A DNA stretch of 64,000 nucleotides from Streptomyces bauhiniae. Its GTDB lineage: Bacteria > Actinomycetota > Actinomycetes > Streptomycetales > Streptomycetaceae. Each line of letters opens with the position of its first letter. The stretch's first letter is position 1. The stretch is taken from NCBI RefSeq assembly GCF_004784475.1, contig NZ_SRRT01000004.1:1-64000 (forward strand). Direction: 5' to 3'. Positions 34,402 through 44,293 of this stretch are shown here, piece after piece. The translations under genes were made by a program, and so were the position numbers. The notes beneath the pieces are model-generated. The model did no database searches and was not told the DNA's origin. It saw nothing but the letters and a program-made list of their open reading frames with translations.

Positions 34402-35880
34402 CTACTTCGTGAGGTCGGTCAGCTCCCGCTCGGCGTTCGCGGTGACGCGGCGGCGCACGCCGAACCAGCCGGCGACCAGCAGGACCGCGATCAGCGGGAT
34501 CAGGTACAGGGTGCGGCGGCCCACCTCGGGGTCGTTCCACATCATGCCGAGACAGACCAGCAGGAAGGCGATGGTGACGATCTCGGTGACCGGGCTGAAC
34601 TTGAGCTGGAAGCGCGGCCGGGTGACCAGGCCCTCGCGGGCGCGGCGGACGAAGATCATGTGGCAGACCATGATGATCACCCAGGTGCTGATGATGCCGA
34701 GCGAGGCCACGTTCAGCACGATCTCGAACGCCTGGCTGGGCACGAGGTAGTTCAGGCCGACGCCGAGCACGCAGACCGCGCAGGTCAGCAGGATGCCGCC
34801 GTAGGGGACCTGGCTGCGGTTCATCCTGGCGGTGAACTTCGGCGCGGAACCGGCCGTCGCCATGGAGCGCAGGATGCGGCCGGTGGAGTACAGGCCGGAG
34901 TTCAGCGAGGACATGGCGGCGGTGAGCACCACGAGGTTCATCACGTCGCCGGCCGCCGGGATGCCGACCTTGGACAGGACGGTCACGAACGGGCTCTGGT
35001 CGGCGGAGTACACCGAGCCGGGCAACAGCAGGGCGAGCAGCACGACGGAGCCGACGTAGAACACGCCGACACGCCACATGATCGAGTTCACCGCGCGCGG
35101 GACGACCTTCTCGGGCTCGGCGGTCTCACCGGCGGCGACGCCGACCAGCTCGAGCGCGGCGTACGCGAAGATCACGCCCTGCATCACCAGGACGACGGGC
35201 ATCATGCCGTGCGGGAAGATCCCGCCGTGGTCGGTGATGAGGCTGACGCCGGGCTGGTGGCCGCCCACGTCGTGCTGGGTGGCCAGCAGGAAGATGCCGA
35301 TGAGCATGAAGCCCACCAGGGTGGCGACCTTGATGATCGCGAACCAGAACTCCATCTCGCCGAAGATCTTCACCGAGATCAGGTTCACGGCGAGCACCAC
35401 GGCCAGCGCGACGAGTGCGAGCACCCACTGCGGTATGGACGTGAACATGCTCCAGTAGTGCGTGTAGAGCGCGATCGCGGTGATGTCGGCGATGCCGGTG
35501 GTCGACCAGTTCAGGAAGTACATCCAGCCGGCGACATAGGCGCCCTTCTCACCGAGGAACTCGCGCGCGTACGACACGAAGGACCCGGAGGACGGGCGGT
35601 ACAGGACCAGCTCGCCCAGCGCCCGGACCACGAAGAAGGCGAAGACTCCGCAGACCAGGTAGGCCAGGGCGAGCGCGGGGCCCGCGTTGTGCAGGCGGCC
35701 GCCCGCTCCGAGGAACAGGCCGGTGCCGATGGCGCCGCCGATGGCGATCATGTTGACGTGGCGGGCCTTGAGGTCCTTGCTGTAACCGGCGTCGCCCGCG
35801 TCCGCGGGCGTCTGGGCCTGCTGCGCGGGGGCAGCGGCCGGGGCCGAGTCAACGGCGTCCTTGCTCACGGGTCGTTCCAC
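34402..35880 (-). CDS. Amino-acid permease (APC superfamily, AnsP/GabP-like)
   Basis: A 492-residue transporter with 12 predicted membrane helices. The first helix motif IGGAIGTGLFLGAGG and the conserved GELVLYRPSSGSFVSYAREF are typical of the amino-acid transporter family. The N-terminal ~40 residues are Ala/Pro/Gln-rich and cytoplasmic. GTG at 35880 has GGGAG 7 nt upstream; a second in-frame GTG at 35868 is an alternative. Substrate (asparagine or another neutral amino acid) is not certain. Confidence 0.92.
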   Translation of the reverse strand: MERPVSKDAVDSAPAAAPAQQAQTPADAGDAGYSKDLKARHVNMIAIGGAIGTGLFLGAGGRLHNAGPALALAYLVCGVFAFFVVRALGELVLYRPSSGSFVSYAREFLGEKGAYVAGWMYFLNWSTTGIADITAIALYTHYWSMFTSIPQWVLALVALAVVLAVNLISVKIFGEMEFWFAIIKVATLVGFMLIGIFLLATQHDVGGHQPGVSLITDHGGIFPHGMMPVVLVMQGVIFAYAALELVGVAAGETAEPEKVVPRAVNSIMWRVGVFYVGSVVLLALLLPGSVYSADQSPFVTVLSKVGIPAAGDVMNLVVLTAAMSSLNSGLYSTGRILRSMATAGSAPKFTARMNRSQVPYGGILLTCAVCVLGVGLNYLVPSQAFEIVLNVASLGIISTWVIIMVCHMIFVRRAREGLVTRPRFQLKFSPVTEIVTIAFLLVCLGMMWNDPEVGRRTLYLIPLIAVLLVAGWFGVRRRVTANAERELTDLTK

Positions 35881-36075
35881 TCTCTGGTACTCCCGGACCA
35901 CGAGGGGCCGGTTCCTTACAGGGCGGCCCGCCCGCACGATGGTGTCGCGGTACAGACCAAGGCAGCAGCTTCCCAGAGAGATCACCCGATATGCGGTGGT
36001 CCACGTCACAGAGCGGCACTTCTCACATGACCTTCGCGGGTTTCACACTCCTGCTGCGACAGCGATACTGCTGCG

Positions 36076-36792
36076 ATGACGACCGAGGCCGAGGACCCCA
36101 CCCTCACCATCGACGAGCTGGCCGCGCGGTCCGGCGTCACCGTGCGCACGGTGCGTTTCTACGGCACCCGCGGGCTGCTCCCGCCGCCCGAGATAGGCCC
36201 CCGCCGGGTCGGCCGGTACGGCCGTGAGCACCTGGCCCGCCTCGCGCTGATCGAGGAGCTGCGGCTGCAGGGGATGACGCTGGCGGCGATCGAGCGGTAC
36301 ATCAGCCGGCTCCCGGCCGACCTCACCGCCCAGGATCTCGCGGTGCACCGGGCGGTCGTCTCCTCCTGGGCCCCGGAGGCGGTGGAGACGGTCGGCCGCG
36401 CCGAGCTGGACCGCCGGGCGGGGCGCCGCCTGACCGAGGAGGACGTACGGCGGCTGACGGCCATGGACGTCCTGGCCCCCGAGGGGGACGACTGGCGTGT
36501 GGACACCGGCCTGCTGCGCCTCGCCGTACAGCTCCTGGACCTCCCCTTCTCCCAGGAGGTCATCCTCGCCGCCCGCACCACCCTCCTCGACCACTCCCGC
36601 GCCGCCGCCCGCGAACTCTCGTCCCTCCTGCGCGACGCGGTCCCCGAACACACCCCGAGCGACGTCCGCACCCTCTCCGCCCACATGCAGCCCCTGGTCG
36701 TCCAGGCCCTCCTGACCACATTCCAGCGGTCGCTGCGGCAGGAGGTCAGGGAGTGGCTGGGGGACGACGCGGAGGGCGCCTCCGAGGAGTAG
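36076..36792 (+). CDS. MerR family transcriptional regulator
   Basis: A 238-residue regulator. The N-terminal winged helix-turn-helix is LTIDELAARSGVTVRTVRFY, followed by GLLPPPEIGPRRVGRYG, then a dimerisation helix and a long C-terminal helical domain of unknown ligand. No cysteine cluster for metal sensing. It is divergent from the amino-acid permease across 195 bp and may regulate it or itself. Confidence 0.92.
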   Translation: MTTEAEDPTLTIDELAARSGVTVRTVRFYGTRGLLPPPEIGPRRVGRYGREHLARLALIEELRLQGMTLAAIERYISRLPADLTAQDLAVHRAVVSSWAPEAVETVGRAELDRRAGRRLTEEDVRRLTAMDVLAPEGDDWRVDTGLLRLAVQLLDLPFSQEVILAARTTLLDHSRAAARELSSLLRDAVPEHTPSDVRTLSAHMQPLVVQALLTTFQRSLRQEVREWLGDDAEGASEE

Positions 36793-36805
36793 GTGCGGTT
36801 TCGGC

Positions 36806-37252
36806 TCATGCGCCCGTGGTGGAACCGGGGCGGACGATCATCAGGACGGTGACCGCGGCCCACAGCAGGTTGAAGACGCCGGTGAGCATGGCGAGCCGGC
36901 CCGGTGCCACGGGGCTCGGGGCCGTGGCCAGCGCCCGGTCCTGGGCGGGCAGGATCAGCAGGGCCAGGAGCGCGGCGGCCGCCGCGGTCAGCACGATCGA
37001 GGTGATCAGCCAGCCGTCGCCGAGGACGCCGAGGCTGCCGGCCGTGGCGAGGCCGAAGAGCGGTACGGCGACGCCGACGCCCGCGTAGACGCGGCAGACG
37101 CGGTGCAGGGTCCGCAGGGTCGTCCGGGCGGTGCCCTCGCCGTCGGCGGCGGCGCGGCGCAGCGTCGCGGGGAACATGCTCGCGGCGACGGCGACCGGTC
37201 CCACGGCGAGGAGGGCGGCCAGGACGTGCAGGGAGAGGAGCACCTTGGTCAT
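36806..37252 (-). CDS. DUF2269-like small membrane protein
   Basis: A 148-residue protein with four hydrophobic helices, beginning MTKVLLSLHVLAALLAVGPV. The pattern and the short loops resemble DUF2269 proteins. The ATG at 37252 overlaps the preceding 105-aa gene stop (ATGA), so it is the last gene of a three-gene operon with the DJ-1 protein. Function unknown. Confidence 0.8.
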   Translation of the reverse strand: MTKVLLSLHVLAALLAVGPVAVAASMFPATLRRAAADGEGTARTTLRTLHRVCRVYAGVGVAVPLFGLATAGSLGVLGDGWLITSIVLTAAAAALLALLILPAQDRALATAPSPVAPGRLAMLTGVFNLLWAAVTVLMIVRPGSTTGA

Positions 37253-37566
37253 GCCGATTGCTCCCCGTCCGGCCGGCGCTCGCCGGTGACCTTCGAGGAG
37301 GGGAGCCGGCCGGCGCGGGAGGTGCCCCGGAGGGTGTCGCCGTCGACCGTGACGTCGAACGCCAGGTTCAGCCGCAGGGGCCGGGTGACGGCCTGCTTCC
37401 AGGTGAGCCGGTCGCCGTCGAGGGTGACGTCGCTGAGCGGCACCTCCTCGCCGGCTCCGCGGGCGACGCCGGTGAGGAGTCCGTCCCGCTCGTGGAGTTC
37501 CACCACTGCCTCGATCCGGCCGACGGGCGTGGAGACGGACAGGTGCCAGGTGCCTGTTACGGGCAT
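37249..37566 (-). CDS. 105-aa beta-rich hypothetical protein
   Basis: I do not recognise a family with certainty. The product (MPVTGTWHLSVSTPVGRIEA...) shows regular short strands separated by turns, suggesting a small beta-barrel. No signal peptide, no cysteines. It overlaps the downstream DUF2269-like gene by four bases and lies 44 bp after the DJ-1 gene, so the three are probably co-expressed. Confidence 0.72.
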   Translation of the reverse strand: MPVTGTWHLSVSTPVGRIEAVVELHERDGLLTGVARGAGEEVPLSDVTLDGDRLTWKQAVTRPLRLNLAFDVTVDGDTLRGTSRAGRLPSSKVTGERRPDGEQSA

Positions 37567-37610
37567 GCGGATGTTCCTTCTGATGGTGCGAGGGGGATCG
37601 GCGGAGGTGC

Positions 37611-38300
37611 TCAGAGCGCGGCGGGCGCCGGCCCCTGGGCACGCCAGACGGTGCCGCGCCGCTCGTGGGCGAAGAGTTCTTCGACGGCGTGCGCGATCCG
37701 GGGGCCCACCTCGCGCTCCAGCAGGTACAGGCCCAGGTCCAGCCCGGAGGTGACGCCGGCGCCGGTGACCAGGTCGCCGTCGTCCACGACGCGGGCGCGG
37801 ACCATGTGGGCGCCGGTGGCGTCCAGCAGGTCGAGGCCCAGGTGGTGGGTGGTCGCGTGCCGCCCCTCCAGCAGGCCCGCCATGGCCAGGACGAGCGAGC
37901 CGCCGCAGACGGTGGCGACCGTGATGCCGGGATCGTCCATGGCCCGCCCGAGGAGGGCGGGGAGCCCGGTGGTCAGCGCGCGGGCCAGCAGTACCGCGCT
38001 CAGCTCGTCCCGCTCCGGATCGCCGGCGCCCGTCTCCTCGTCCGACACCTCGCCGGGTTCGCCCACGCGCCCGGAGGCGCCGGGCACCAGAAGCAGGTCA
38101 GCGCGTTCGAGGTCGACGGCTCCGGTGGCGCGCAGGGTCAGCCCTCCGGTGCCGCTGGTCACCTCACGCGGGCCTTCGGCGGAGACCAGCTCGACGGTCA
38201 CCGCGCCGTCCGACGCCGTGCCGCCGGCGTACAGCACCTCGTAGGGGGCGATGACGTCGAGCGGATCGAAGCCGTCGAACAGGACGATCTGGGCATGCAT
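37611..38300 (-). CDS. DJ-1/PfpI family protein (second)
   Basis: A 229-residue DJ-1/PfpI domain protein. The elbow region reads TVCGGSLVLAMAGLL with the cysteine conserved; LLLVPGASGRVG is the upstream loop, with an acidic insert after it. ATG start at 38300. First gene of a three-gene operon and divergent from a GlxA-type regulator 192 bp away. Substrate unknown. Confidence 0.86.
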   Translation of the reverse strand: MHAQIVLFDGFDPLDVIAPYEVLYAGGTASDGAVTVELVSAEGPREVTSGTGGLTLRATGAVDLERADLLLVPGASGRVGEPGEVSDEETGAGDPERDELSAVLLARALTTGLPALLGRAMDDPGITVATVCGGSLVLAMAGLLEGRHATTHHLGLDLLDATGAHMVRARVVDDGDLVTGAGVTSGLDLGLYLLEREVGPRIAHAVEELFAHERRGTVWRAQGPAPAAL

Positions 38301-38492
38301 GCGGGTTCCCTCGGGTCGATCTCCTTCGGACACCCGAAGTCAACCGGTCGTCGCCGTGATCGCCCAGTGGCACTAATGACAAGGTGCGACGGGAAAACGC
38401 CAAGGGCTTCCGGAGGACTCATGACTCGCTGAACATGGGTTGTCCGAAGAGGCAGCGGCACCGTCCAGGCTGCGGAGAGGTACGTTCTCGCC

Positions 38493-39431
38493 ATGCACAC
38501 CGTCGCCGTCCTCGCCCTGGACCGGGTGATCCCGTTCGACCTGTCGACCCCGATCGAGGTGTTCTCCCGTACCCGCCTGCCGGACGGGCGGCCCGGCTAT
38601 CAGGTGCGGGTGTGCGCCGAGCGCGACGAGATCGACGCCGGGGCCTTCGCCGTGCGCGCCCCCTGGGGGCTGGCGGGTCTCGACGGGGCGGACACGATCA
38701 TCGTGCCGGGTGTCGCGGAACCCACCGCACCGCTCTCCCCCGCCGTGCGGGACGCGCTGCGGGCGGCCGCCGCCGACGGCACGCGGATCGCCTCCGTCTG
38801 CGTGGGCACCTTCCCCCTGGCCGCCACCGGCCTGCTGGACGGCCTGCGCGCCACGACCCACTGGCGTGCGGCCGCTCTCCTGGCCGCCACCTATCCGGCC
38901 GTCGACGTCGACCCCGACGTCCTGTACGTCGACAACGGTCAGTTCCTCACCTCGGCGGGCGCGGCCGCCGGTCTGGACCTGTGCCTGCACATGATCCGCC
39001 GTGACTACGGCTCGGCCGTCGCCGCCGACGCGGCCCGTCTGTCGGTGATGCCCCTGGAACGCGCGGGCGGCCAGGCCCAGTTCATCGTCCACGACCACAC
39101 GCCCACCCCGCAGGGCTCCGAGTGGGAGACGCTGCTGGCCTGGCTGCGGGAGAACCTGGCCCACGACCTCACCCTCGCCGACATCGCGGAGCGCTCGGGA
39201 ACCAGCACCCGCACCCTGATCCGCCGCTTCCGCGATCAGACCGGCACCACCCCGCTGCAATGGCTGCACCGCGCCCGCGTCCGACAGGCCCAGCATCTGC
39301 TGGAGACCACGGCCCACTCCGTCGAACGCATCGGCCATCAGGTCGGCTTCGCCTCCCCCACCACCTTCCGCGACCGGTTCAAGCGCACCACCGGCGTCAG
39401 CCCGCAGACCTACCGGCGCACGTTCGCGTGA
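38493..39431 (+). CDS. GlxA-type transcriptional regulator (second)
   Basis: A 312-residue regulator with an N-terminal DJ-1-like domain (SVCVGTFPLAATGLLDGL) and a C-terminal AraC domain (LADIAERSGTSTRTLIRRF, IGHQVGFASPTTFRDRF). TACGTT at 38481-38486 is 6 nt before the ATG, so the mRNA may be leaderless. It probably controls the divergent DJ-1 operon. Confidence 0.91.
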   Translation: MHTVAVLALDRVIPFDLSTPIEVFSRTRLPDGRPGYQVRVCAERDEIDAGAFAVRAPWGLAGLDGADTIIVPGVAEPTAPLSPAVRDALRAAAADGTRIASVCVGTFPLAATGLLDGLRATTHWRAAALLAATYPAVDVDPDVLYVDNGQFLTSAGAAAGLDLCLHMIRRDYGSAVAADAARLSVMPLERAGGQAQFIVHDHTPTPQGSEWETLLAWLRENLAHDLTLADIAERSGTSTRTLIRRFRDQTGTTPLQWLHRARVRQAQHLLETTAHSVERIGHQVGFASPTTFRDRFKRTTGVSPQTYRRTFA

Positions 39432-39436
39432 ACGAC

Positions 39437-39480
39437 GAGGGGCGCCCTCCGGAGGACCAGGTCCCCGGAAAGCGCCCCTC
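39437..39480. terminator. Long hairpin terminator between convergent genes
   Basis: Outer 9-bp stem (39437-39445 with 39472-39480) enclosing further paired segments (TCCGG/CCGGA and GACC/GGTC). It lies between the convergent GlxA-type regulator and the fadB-like gene. Confidence 0.85.
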
Positions 39481-39490
39481 GTGACAGGCG

Positions 39491-41665
39491 TCAGCGGGCG
39501 TCCGTGAAGGTCTCCCCCCGCTCCGCCTTCTCCACCAGCAGCGCCGGGGGCGTGAAGCGCTCCCCGTACCGCTCGGCCAGCTCGCGCGAGCGGGCTACGA
39601 AGCCCGGCAGGCCGCCCTCGTAGCCGTTGATGTACTGGAGGACTCCGCCGGTCCAGCCGGGGAAGCCGATGCCGAGGATGGAGCCGATGTTGGCGTCGGC
39701 TACGGAGGTGAGGACGCCCTCTTCGAGGAGGCGGACGGTGTCGAGGGCCTCCGAGAAGAGCATGCGTTCCTGCATGTCCCGGAAGGGGATCTCGTGGCCC
39801 GGCTTGGTGAAGTGTTCGCGGAGGCCCGGCCAGAGGGCGGCGCGCTTGCCGTCCTCGTAGTCGTAGAAGCCGGCGCCGCCGCTGCGGCCGGGGCGGTCGA
39901 ACTCGTCGACCAGGCGGTCCACGACCTCGTCGGCGGGGTGCGGGGTCCAGGTGCCGCCCGCCTCCTCCACGGCACGGCGGGTCTCCGCGCGGATCTTGCG
40001 CGGGAGGGTGAGGGTCAGCTCGTCCATCAGCGAGAGGACCTTGGCCGGGTAGCCCGCCTGGGCCGCCGCCTGCTCCACCGACGCGGGCTCCAGCCCCTCG
40101 CCGACCATGGCGACGCCCTCGTTGATGAAGTGGCCGATCACCCGCGAAGTGAAGAAGCCGCGCGAGTCGTTGACCACGATCGGCGTCTTGTTGATCTGCC
40201 GGACCAGGTCGAAGGCGCGGGCCAGCGCCTCGTCCCCGGTGCGCTCACCCTTGATGATCTCGACCAGCGGCATCTTGTCGACCGGCGAGAAGAAGTGCAG
40301 CCCGATGAAGTCGGCCTGGCGCTCGACGCCCTCGGCCAGCGCGGTGATGGGCAGCGTGGAGGTGTTGGAGCAGAGCAGCGCGTCGGGCTCCACGACGGAC
40401 TGGATCTCCTGGAACACCTTGTGCTTGAGCGACGTGTCCTCGAAGACCGCCTCGATCACCGCGTCACAGCCCGCGAGGTCGGCCGCGTCGGCGGCCGGGG
40501 TGATCCGGGCCAGCAGGGCGTCGGCCTTCTCCTGGCTGGTGCGGCCCTTGGCGACGGCCTTGGCGCACAGCTTCTCGGAGTAGCCCTTGCCCTTGGCGGC
40601 CGCCTCTAGCGAGACGTCCTTGAGGACGACCTCGATACCCGCGCGGGCACAGGAGTAGGCGATCCCGGCGCCCATCATGCCCGCGCCGAGCACGGCCACC
40701 TTGCGAACCTTGCGCGGCTCGATGCCCTTCGGGCGGCTGACGCCGGAGTTGACGGCCTGGAGGTCGAAGAAGAACGCCTGGATCATGTTCTTCGCGGTCT
40801 GCCCGGCGGCCAGCTCCACGAAGTACCGCGCCTCGATGACCTGCGCGGTCTCGAAGTCGACCTGGGCGCCCTCGACGGCGGCGGCGAGGATGTTGCGCGG
40901 CGCCGGGTAGGGCGCGCCATTGGTCTGCTTGCGCAGCGAGGCCGGGAAGGCGGGCAGGTTGGCGGCGAACTTCGGGTTGGCCGGGGTGCCGCCGGGGATC
41001 TTGTAGCCGGGCTTGTCCCAGGGCTGCTGCGACTCGGGGTGGGCGTCGATGAACGCGCGGGCCCGCGCGGTCAGTTCCTCCGGCGTGTCCACCACCTCGT
41101 TCACGAGCCCGTTGTCCAGCGCGCGGCGCGGGTTGTACTGGGTGCCCTGGAGCAGCACCTTCAGCAGCGCGTCGGTGATGCCGAGCAGCCGGACGGTACG
41201 GGCGACGCCGCCACCGCCGGGGAGCAGGCCGAGGGTGACCTCGGGGCAGCCGATCTTGGAGCCGGGGGCGTCGAGGGCGATCCGGTGGTGGCAGGCGAGG
41301 GCGATCTCGAAGCCGCCGCCGAGGGCCGCGCCGTTGATCGCGGCGACCACGGGCACGCCGAGAGTCTCGATGCGGCGCAGGTTCCGCTTGATGGCGAGGC
41401 CGCCGTCGAAGAGGTCCTGGGCGGTGTCGGGGGTGACCCGGATCAGGTCGCGCAGGTCGCCGCCCGCGAAGAAGGTCTTCTTCGCCGAGGTGAGGATGAT
41501 GCCCCGGATCGAGTCCTTCTCGGCCTCCAGCCGGTCGGTGATCACGGCGAGGGACTCGCGGAACGCCTGGTTCATGGTGTTCGCGGACTGGCCGGGGTCG
41601 TCGAGGACGAGGGTGACGACACCGGTGTCGTCCTGCTCCCAGCGGATGGTGGTGCTCTCGGTCAT
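39491..41665 (-). CDS. Bifunctional enoyl-CoA hydratase/3-hydroxyacyl-CoA dehydrogenase (FadB/FadJ type)
   Basis: A 724-residue multifunctional beta-oxidation alpha subunit. The N-terminal crotonase domain has [13 protein letters not shown] and [17 protein letters not shown]. The dehydrogenase half begins with the NAD motif [19 protein letters not shown] and has [20 protein letters not shown] 41665 with GGAG upstream was chosen over a longer open frame. It follows the thiolase gene on the same strand, forming a complete beta-oxidation complex. Confidence 0.95.
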   Translation of the reverse strand: MTESTTIRWEQDDTGVVTLVLDDPGQSANTMNQAFRESLAVITDRLEAEKDSIRGIILTSAKKTFFAGGDLRDLIRVTPDTAQDLFDGGLAIKRNLRRIETLGVPVVAAINGAALGGGFEIALACHHRIALDAPGSKIGCPEVTLGLLPGGGGVARTVRLLGITDALLKVLLQGTQYNPRRALDNGLVNEVVDTPEELTARARAFIDAHPESQQPWDKPGYKIPGGTPANPKFAANLPAFPASLRKQTNGAPYPAPRNILAAAVEGAQVDFETAQVIEARYFVELAAGQTAKNMIQAFFFDLQAVNSGVSRPKGIEPRKVRKVAVLGAGMMGAGIAYSCARAGIEVVLKDVSLEAAAKGKGYSEKLCAKAVAKGRTSQEKADALLARITPAADAADLAGCDAVIEAVFEDTSLKHKVFQEIQSVVEPDALLCSNTSTLPITALAEGVERQADFIGLHFFSPVDKMPLVEIIKGERTGDEALARAFDLVRQINKTPIVVNDSRGFFTSRVIGHFINEGVAMVGEGLEPASVEQAAAQAGYPAKVLSLMDELTLTLPRKIRAETRRAVEEAGGTWTPHPADEVVDRLVDEFDRPGRSGGAGFYDYEDGKRAALWPGLREHFTKPGHEIPFRDMQERMLFSEALDTVRLLEEGVLTSVADANIGSILGIGFPGWTGGVLQYINGYEGGLPGFVARSRELAERYGERFTPPALLVEKAERGETFTDAR

Positions 41666-41706
41666 GACAGTCGTCTCCGTAGAAGTCGCTTGGTTCCGCC
41701 GGCAGT

Positions 41707-42921
41707 TCAGACGCGTTCGATGATCGTGGCGATGCCCATGCCGCCGCCGACGCACAGGGTGGCCAGGCCGTACCGCTTGTCCTGGCGCTCCAGTTCGTCC
41801 ACCAGGGTGCCGAGGATCATCGCGCCAGTGGCACCGAGGGGGTGGCCGAGCGCGATGGCGCCGCCGTTGACGTTGACCTTGTCCAGGGACAGGCCCATGT
41901 CCTTGACGAAGCGCAGGACGACGGCGGCGAACGCCTCGTTGATCTCGACCAGGTCGATGTCGTCGATGGTCAGCCCGGCCTTGGCGAGCGCCTTGCGGGT
42001 GGCGGGGGCAGGGCCGGTGAGCATGATGGTGGGCTCGGAGCCCGAGACGGCGGCGGAGACGATCCGGGCGCGCGGGGTGAGGCCGTACCGCTCCCCCACC
42101 TCGCGGGAGCCGATGGCGACCAGGGAGGCGCCGTCCACGATGCCGGAGGAGTTGCCCGCGTGGTGGACGTGGTCGATCTTCTCCACCCAGTGGTACTTCT
42201 GCAGCGCGACCGCGTCGAACCCGCCCAGCTCGCCGATGTCGGCGAAGGACGGCTTGAGACCGGCGAGGGAGTCGGCGGTGGTGCCGGGGCGGGGGTGCTC
42301 GTCGTGGTCGAGGACGGTCAGGCCCGCGCGGTCCTTGACCGGGACGAGGGAGCGTTCGAAGCGGCCCTCCTTGATCGCGGTGACGGCGCGCTCCTGGGAC
42401 AGGGCCGCGTACTCGTCGACGTCGCGGCGGCTGAAGCCCTCGATGGTGGCGATGAGGTCGGCGCCGATGCCCTGCGGGACGAAGTTGGTGGCGAGGTTGG
42501 TCATCGGGTCGTTGAACCAGGCGCCGCCGTCCGAGGCCATCGGCACCCGGGACATCGACTCGACACCGCCCGCCAGCACCAGGTCCTCCCAGCCGGAACG
42601 GACCTTGGCGGCGGCGGTGTTGACGGCCTCCAGACCCGAGGCGCAGAAGCGGTTCTCCTGTACGCCCGCCACGGTGTCCGGCAGCCCGGCGGCGACGGCG
42701 GCGATGCGGGCGATGTCGGAGCCCTGGTCGCCCACGGGGCCGACGACGCCGAGCACGATGTCGTCGATGGCGGCCGGGTCCAGACCGGGGAAGCGGGCGC
42801 GGATCTCGTGGATCAGGCCGACGACCAGGTCGATCGGCTTGGTGCCGTGCAGCGCGCCGTTGGCCTTGCCTCGGCCGCGCGGGGTGCGGATCGCGTCGTA
42901 CACAAACGCTTCGGTGGTCAC
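41707..42921 (-). CDS. Acetyl-CoA acyltransferase (FadA-type thiolase)
   Basis: A 404-residue thiolase. The acyl-accepting cysteine is C93 ([12 protein letters not shown]), the His motif is [10 protein letters not shown] and the second cysteine is in TLCVGGGMG. It cleaves 3-ketoacyl-CoA to acetyl-CoA and a shortened acyl-CoA. Middle gene of the CoA transferase-fadA-fadB operon; 22-nt gap to the upstream gene and 41 nt to the fadB-type gene. Confidence 0.95.
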   Translation of the reverse strand: MTTEAFVYDAIRTPRGRGKANGALHGTKPIDLVVGLIHEIRARFPGLDPAAIDDIVLGVVGPVGDQGSDIARIAAVAAGLPDTVAGVQENRFCASGLEAVNTAAAKVRSGWEDLVLAGGVESMSRVPMASDGGAWFNDPMTNLATNFVPQGIGADLIATIEGFSRRDVDEYAALSQERAVTAIKEGRFERSLVPVKDRAGLTVLDHDEHPRPGTTADSLAGLKPSFADIGELGGFDAVALQKYHWVEKIDHVHHAGNSSGIVDGASLVAIGSREVGERYGLTPRARIVSAAVSGSEPTIMLTGPAPATRKALAKAGLTIDDIDLVEINEAFAAVVLRFVKDMGLSLDKVNVNGGAIALGHPLGATGAMILGTLVDELERQDKRYGLATLCVGGGMGIATIIERV

Positions 42922-42943
42922 TGGTATGCCTTTCGGGAGGGTG

Positions 42944-44071
42944 TCAGGCGGTGGCTTGCGGGAGGTCCCAGTCGCGGGCCACGTCCTCGGCGCCGGTGCC
43001 GGGCAGGGCGGGGCCGGTGCGGACGCGGGTGGGGGTGGCGGAGAAGCGCGGGGCGGGGGCGGGCTGCACCAGCCCGTCGTGCTCGGTGAAGGTGGCGCGG
43101 GCGGCCAGGTGGGGATGGTGCGGGGCCTCGCGCAGGCTCAGTACGGGGGCCACGCAGGCGTCGGTGCCCTCGAAGCGGGACGTCCACTCCGCGCGCGTAC
43201 CGGACTTGAAGCGGGCGGCCACCCGCTCGCGCAGCTCGGGCCAGCGGGCCGGGTCGTGGTGGGCGTCGGCCAGGCCGTCGAGGTCGAGGAGGCGGAGGAA
43301 CTCGGCGTAGAACCGGGGTTCCAGGGCGCCGACCGCCATGTACGTGCCGTCGGCGGTCTCGTAGGTGCCGTAGTAGGGACAGCCGCCGTCCAGGAGGTTG
43401 GCGGCGCGGCGGTCCTGCCAGGCGCCGGCGGCGAGCATGCCGTGGATCATGGCGGAGAGGTGGGCGGTGCCGTCCACGATCGCGGCGTCCACCACCTGGC
43501 CGGTGCCGGTGGCGCGGGCGTGGTGCAGGGCGGCGAGGACGCCGACGACGAGGTAGAGGGAGCCGCCCGCGTAGTCCCCGAGGAGGTTGGCGGGCAGGGC
43601 CGGGGGTTCGCCGGGGCGGCCGATCATGCCGAGGGTGCCGGTGACGGCGATGTAGGAGGCGTCGTGGCCGGCGCGGTCGGCGAGCGGCCCGTCCTGGCCC
43701 CAGCCGGTCATCCGGCCGTACACCAGGCGGGGGTTGCGGGCGTGGCAGTCGGCGGGGCCGACGCCGAGGCGCTCGGCGACGCCGGGGCGGTAGCCCTCGA
43801 TCAGCACGTCGGCGCGCTCGGCGAGGTCGAGCACGCGGGCGGCGCCGTCCGGGGCCTTGAGGTCGACGACGACGGAGCGCTTGTTGCGGTTGGTGACGTC
43901 GCGCGCGGGGTCGATGCCGAGGCCGGGGCCGTCGGGGCGGTCCACCCGGACCACATCGGCGCCCAGGTCGGCGAGGAGCATCGCGGCGAAGGGGCCGGGG
44001 CCGATCCCGGCCAGCTCGACCACCCGCACCCCGCTGAGCGGGCCCTGCCCCGGTGTCGTTGCCGTCGTCAT
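42944..44071 (-). CDS. CaiB/BaiF family CoA transferase or alpha-methylacyl-CoA racemase
   Basis: A 375-residue family III CoA-transferase-like protein. The sequence [28 protein letters not shown] and [15 protein letters not shown] resemble alpha-methylacyl-CoA racemases, where the histidine is catalytic. With fadA and fadB it would let methyl-branched acyl-CoAs enter beta-oxidation, fitting the branched fatty acids of Streptomyces. ATG start 44071; a three-codon ORF lies just upstream. Confidence 0.9.
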   Translation of the reverse strand: MTTATTPGQGPLSGVRVVELAGIGPGPFAAMLLADLGADVVRVDRPDGPGLGIDPARDVTNRNKRSVVVDLKAPDGAARVLDLAERADVLIEGYRPGVAERLGVGPADCHARNPRLVYGRMTGWGQDGPLADRAGHDASYIAVTGTLGMIGRPGEPPALPANLLGDYAGGSLYLVVGVLAALHHARATGTGQVVDAAIVDGTAHLSAMIHGMLAAGAWQDRRAANLLDGGCPYYGTYETADGTYMAVGALEPRFYAEFLRLLDLDGLADAHHDPARWPELRERVAARFKSGTRAEWTSRFEGTDACVAPVLSLREAPHHPHLAARATFTEHDGLVQPAPAPRFSATPTRVRTGPALPGTGAEDVARDWDLPQATA

Positions 44072-44293
44072 GCCGTCATGCCCCCAAAGCGCGTATGACA
44101 CAAACGATGTAACACCGGTGATGCTAGGAACACCGTCGACCCGGCACAAGACCTGAACGAGCGGGCGCTTAGCGAAGTGCCCCGGTGCGCCCCGATTCCC
44201 CGGGCACACCGCACGGGGCGCCCGCCGGGCCCCGTACCGCTCACGCTAGCCTCGGCCCCCGACAGTCGCGCGGGCTGCACGGCAAGGAGTGTC

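Noticed and set aside
44069..44080. Three-codon ORF (M-T-A) just before the CoA transferase start
   Set aside because: It overlaps the real start, has no ribosome binding site better than the gene's own, and no hairpins follow; likely chance.
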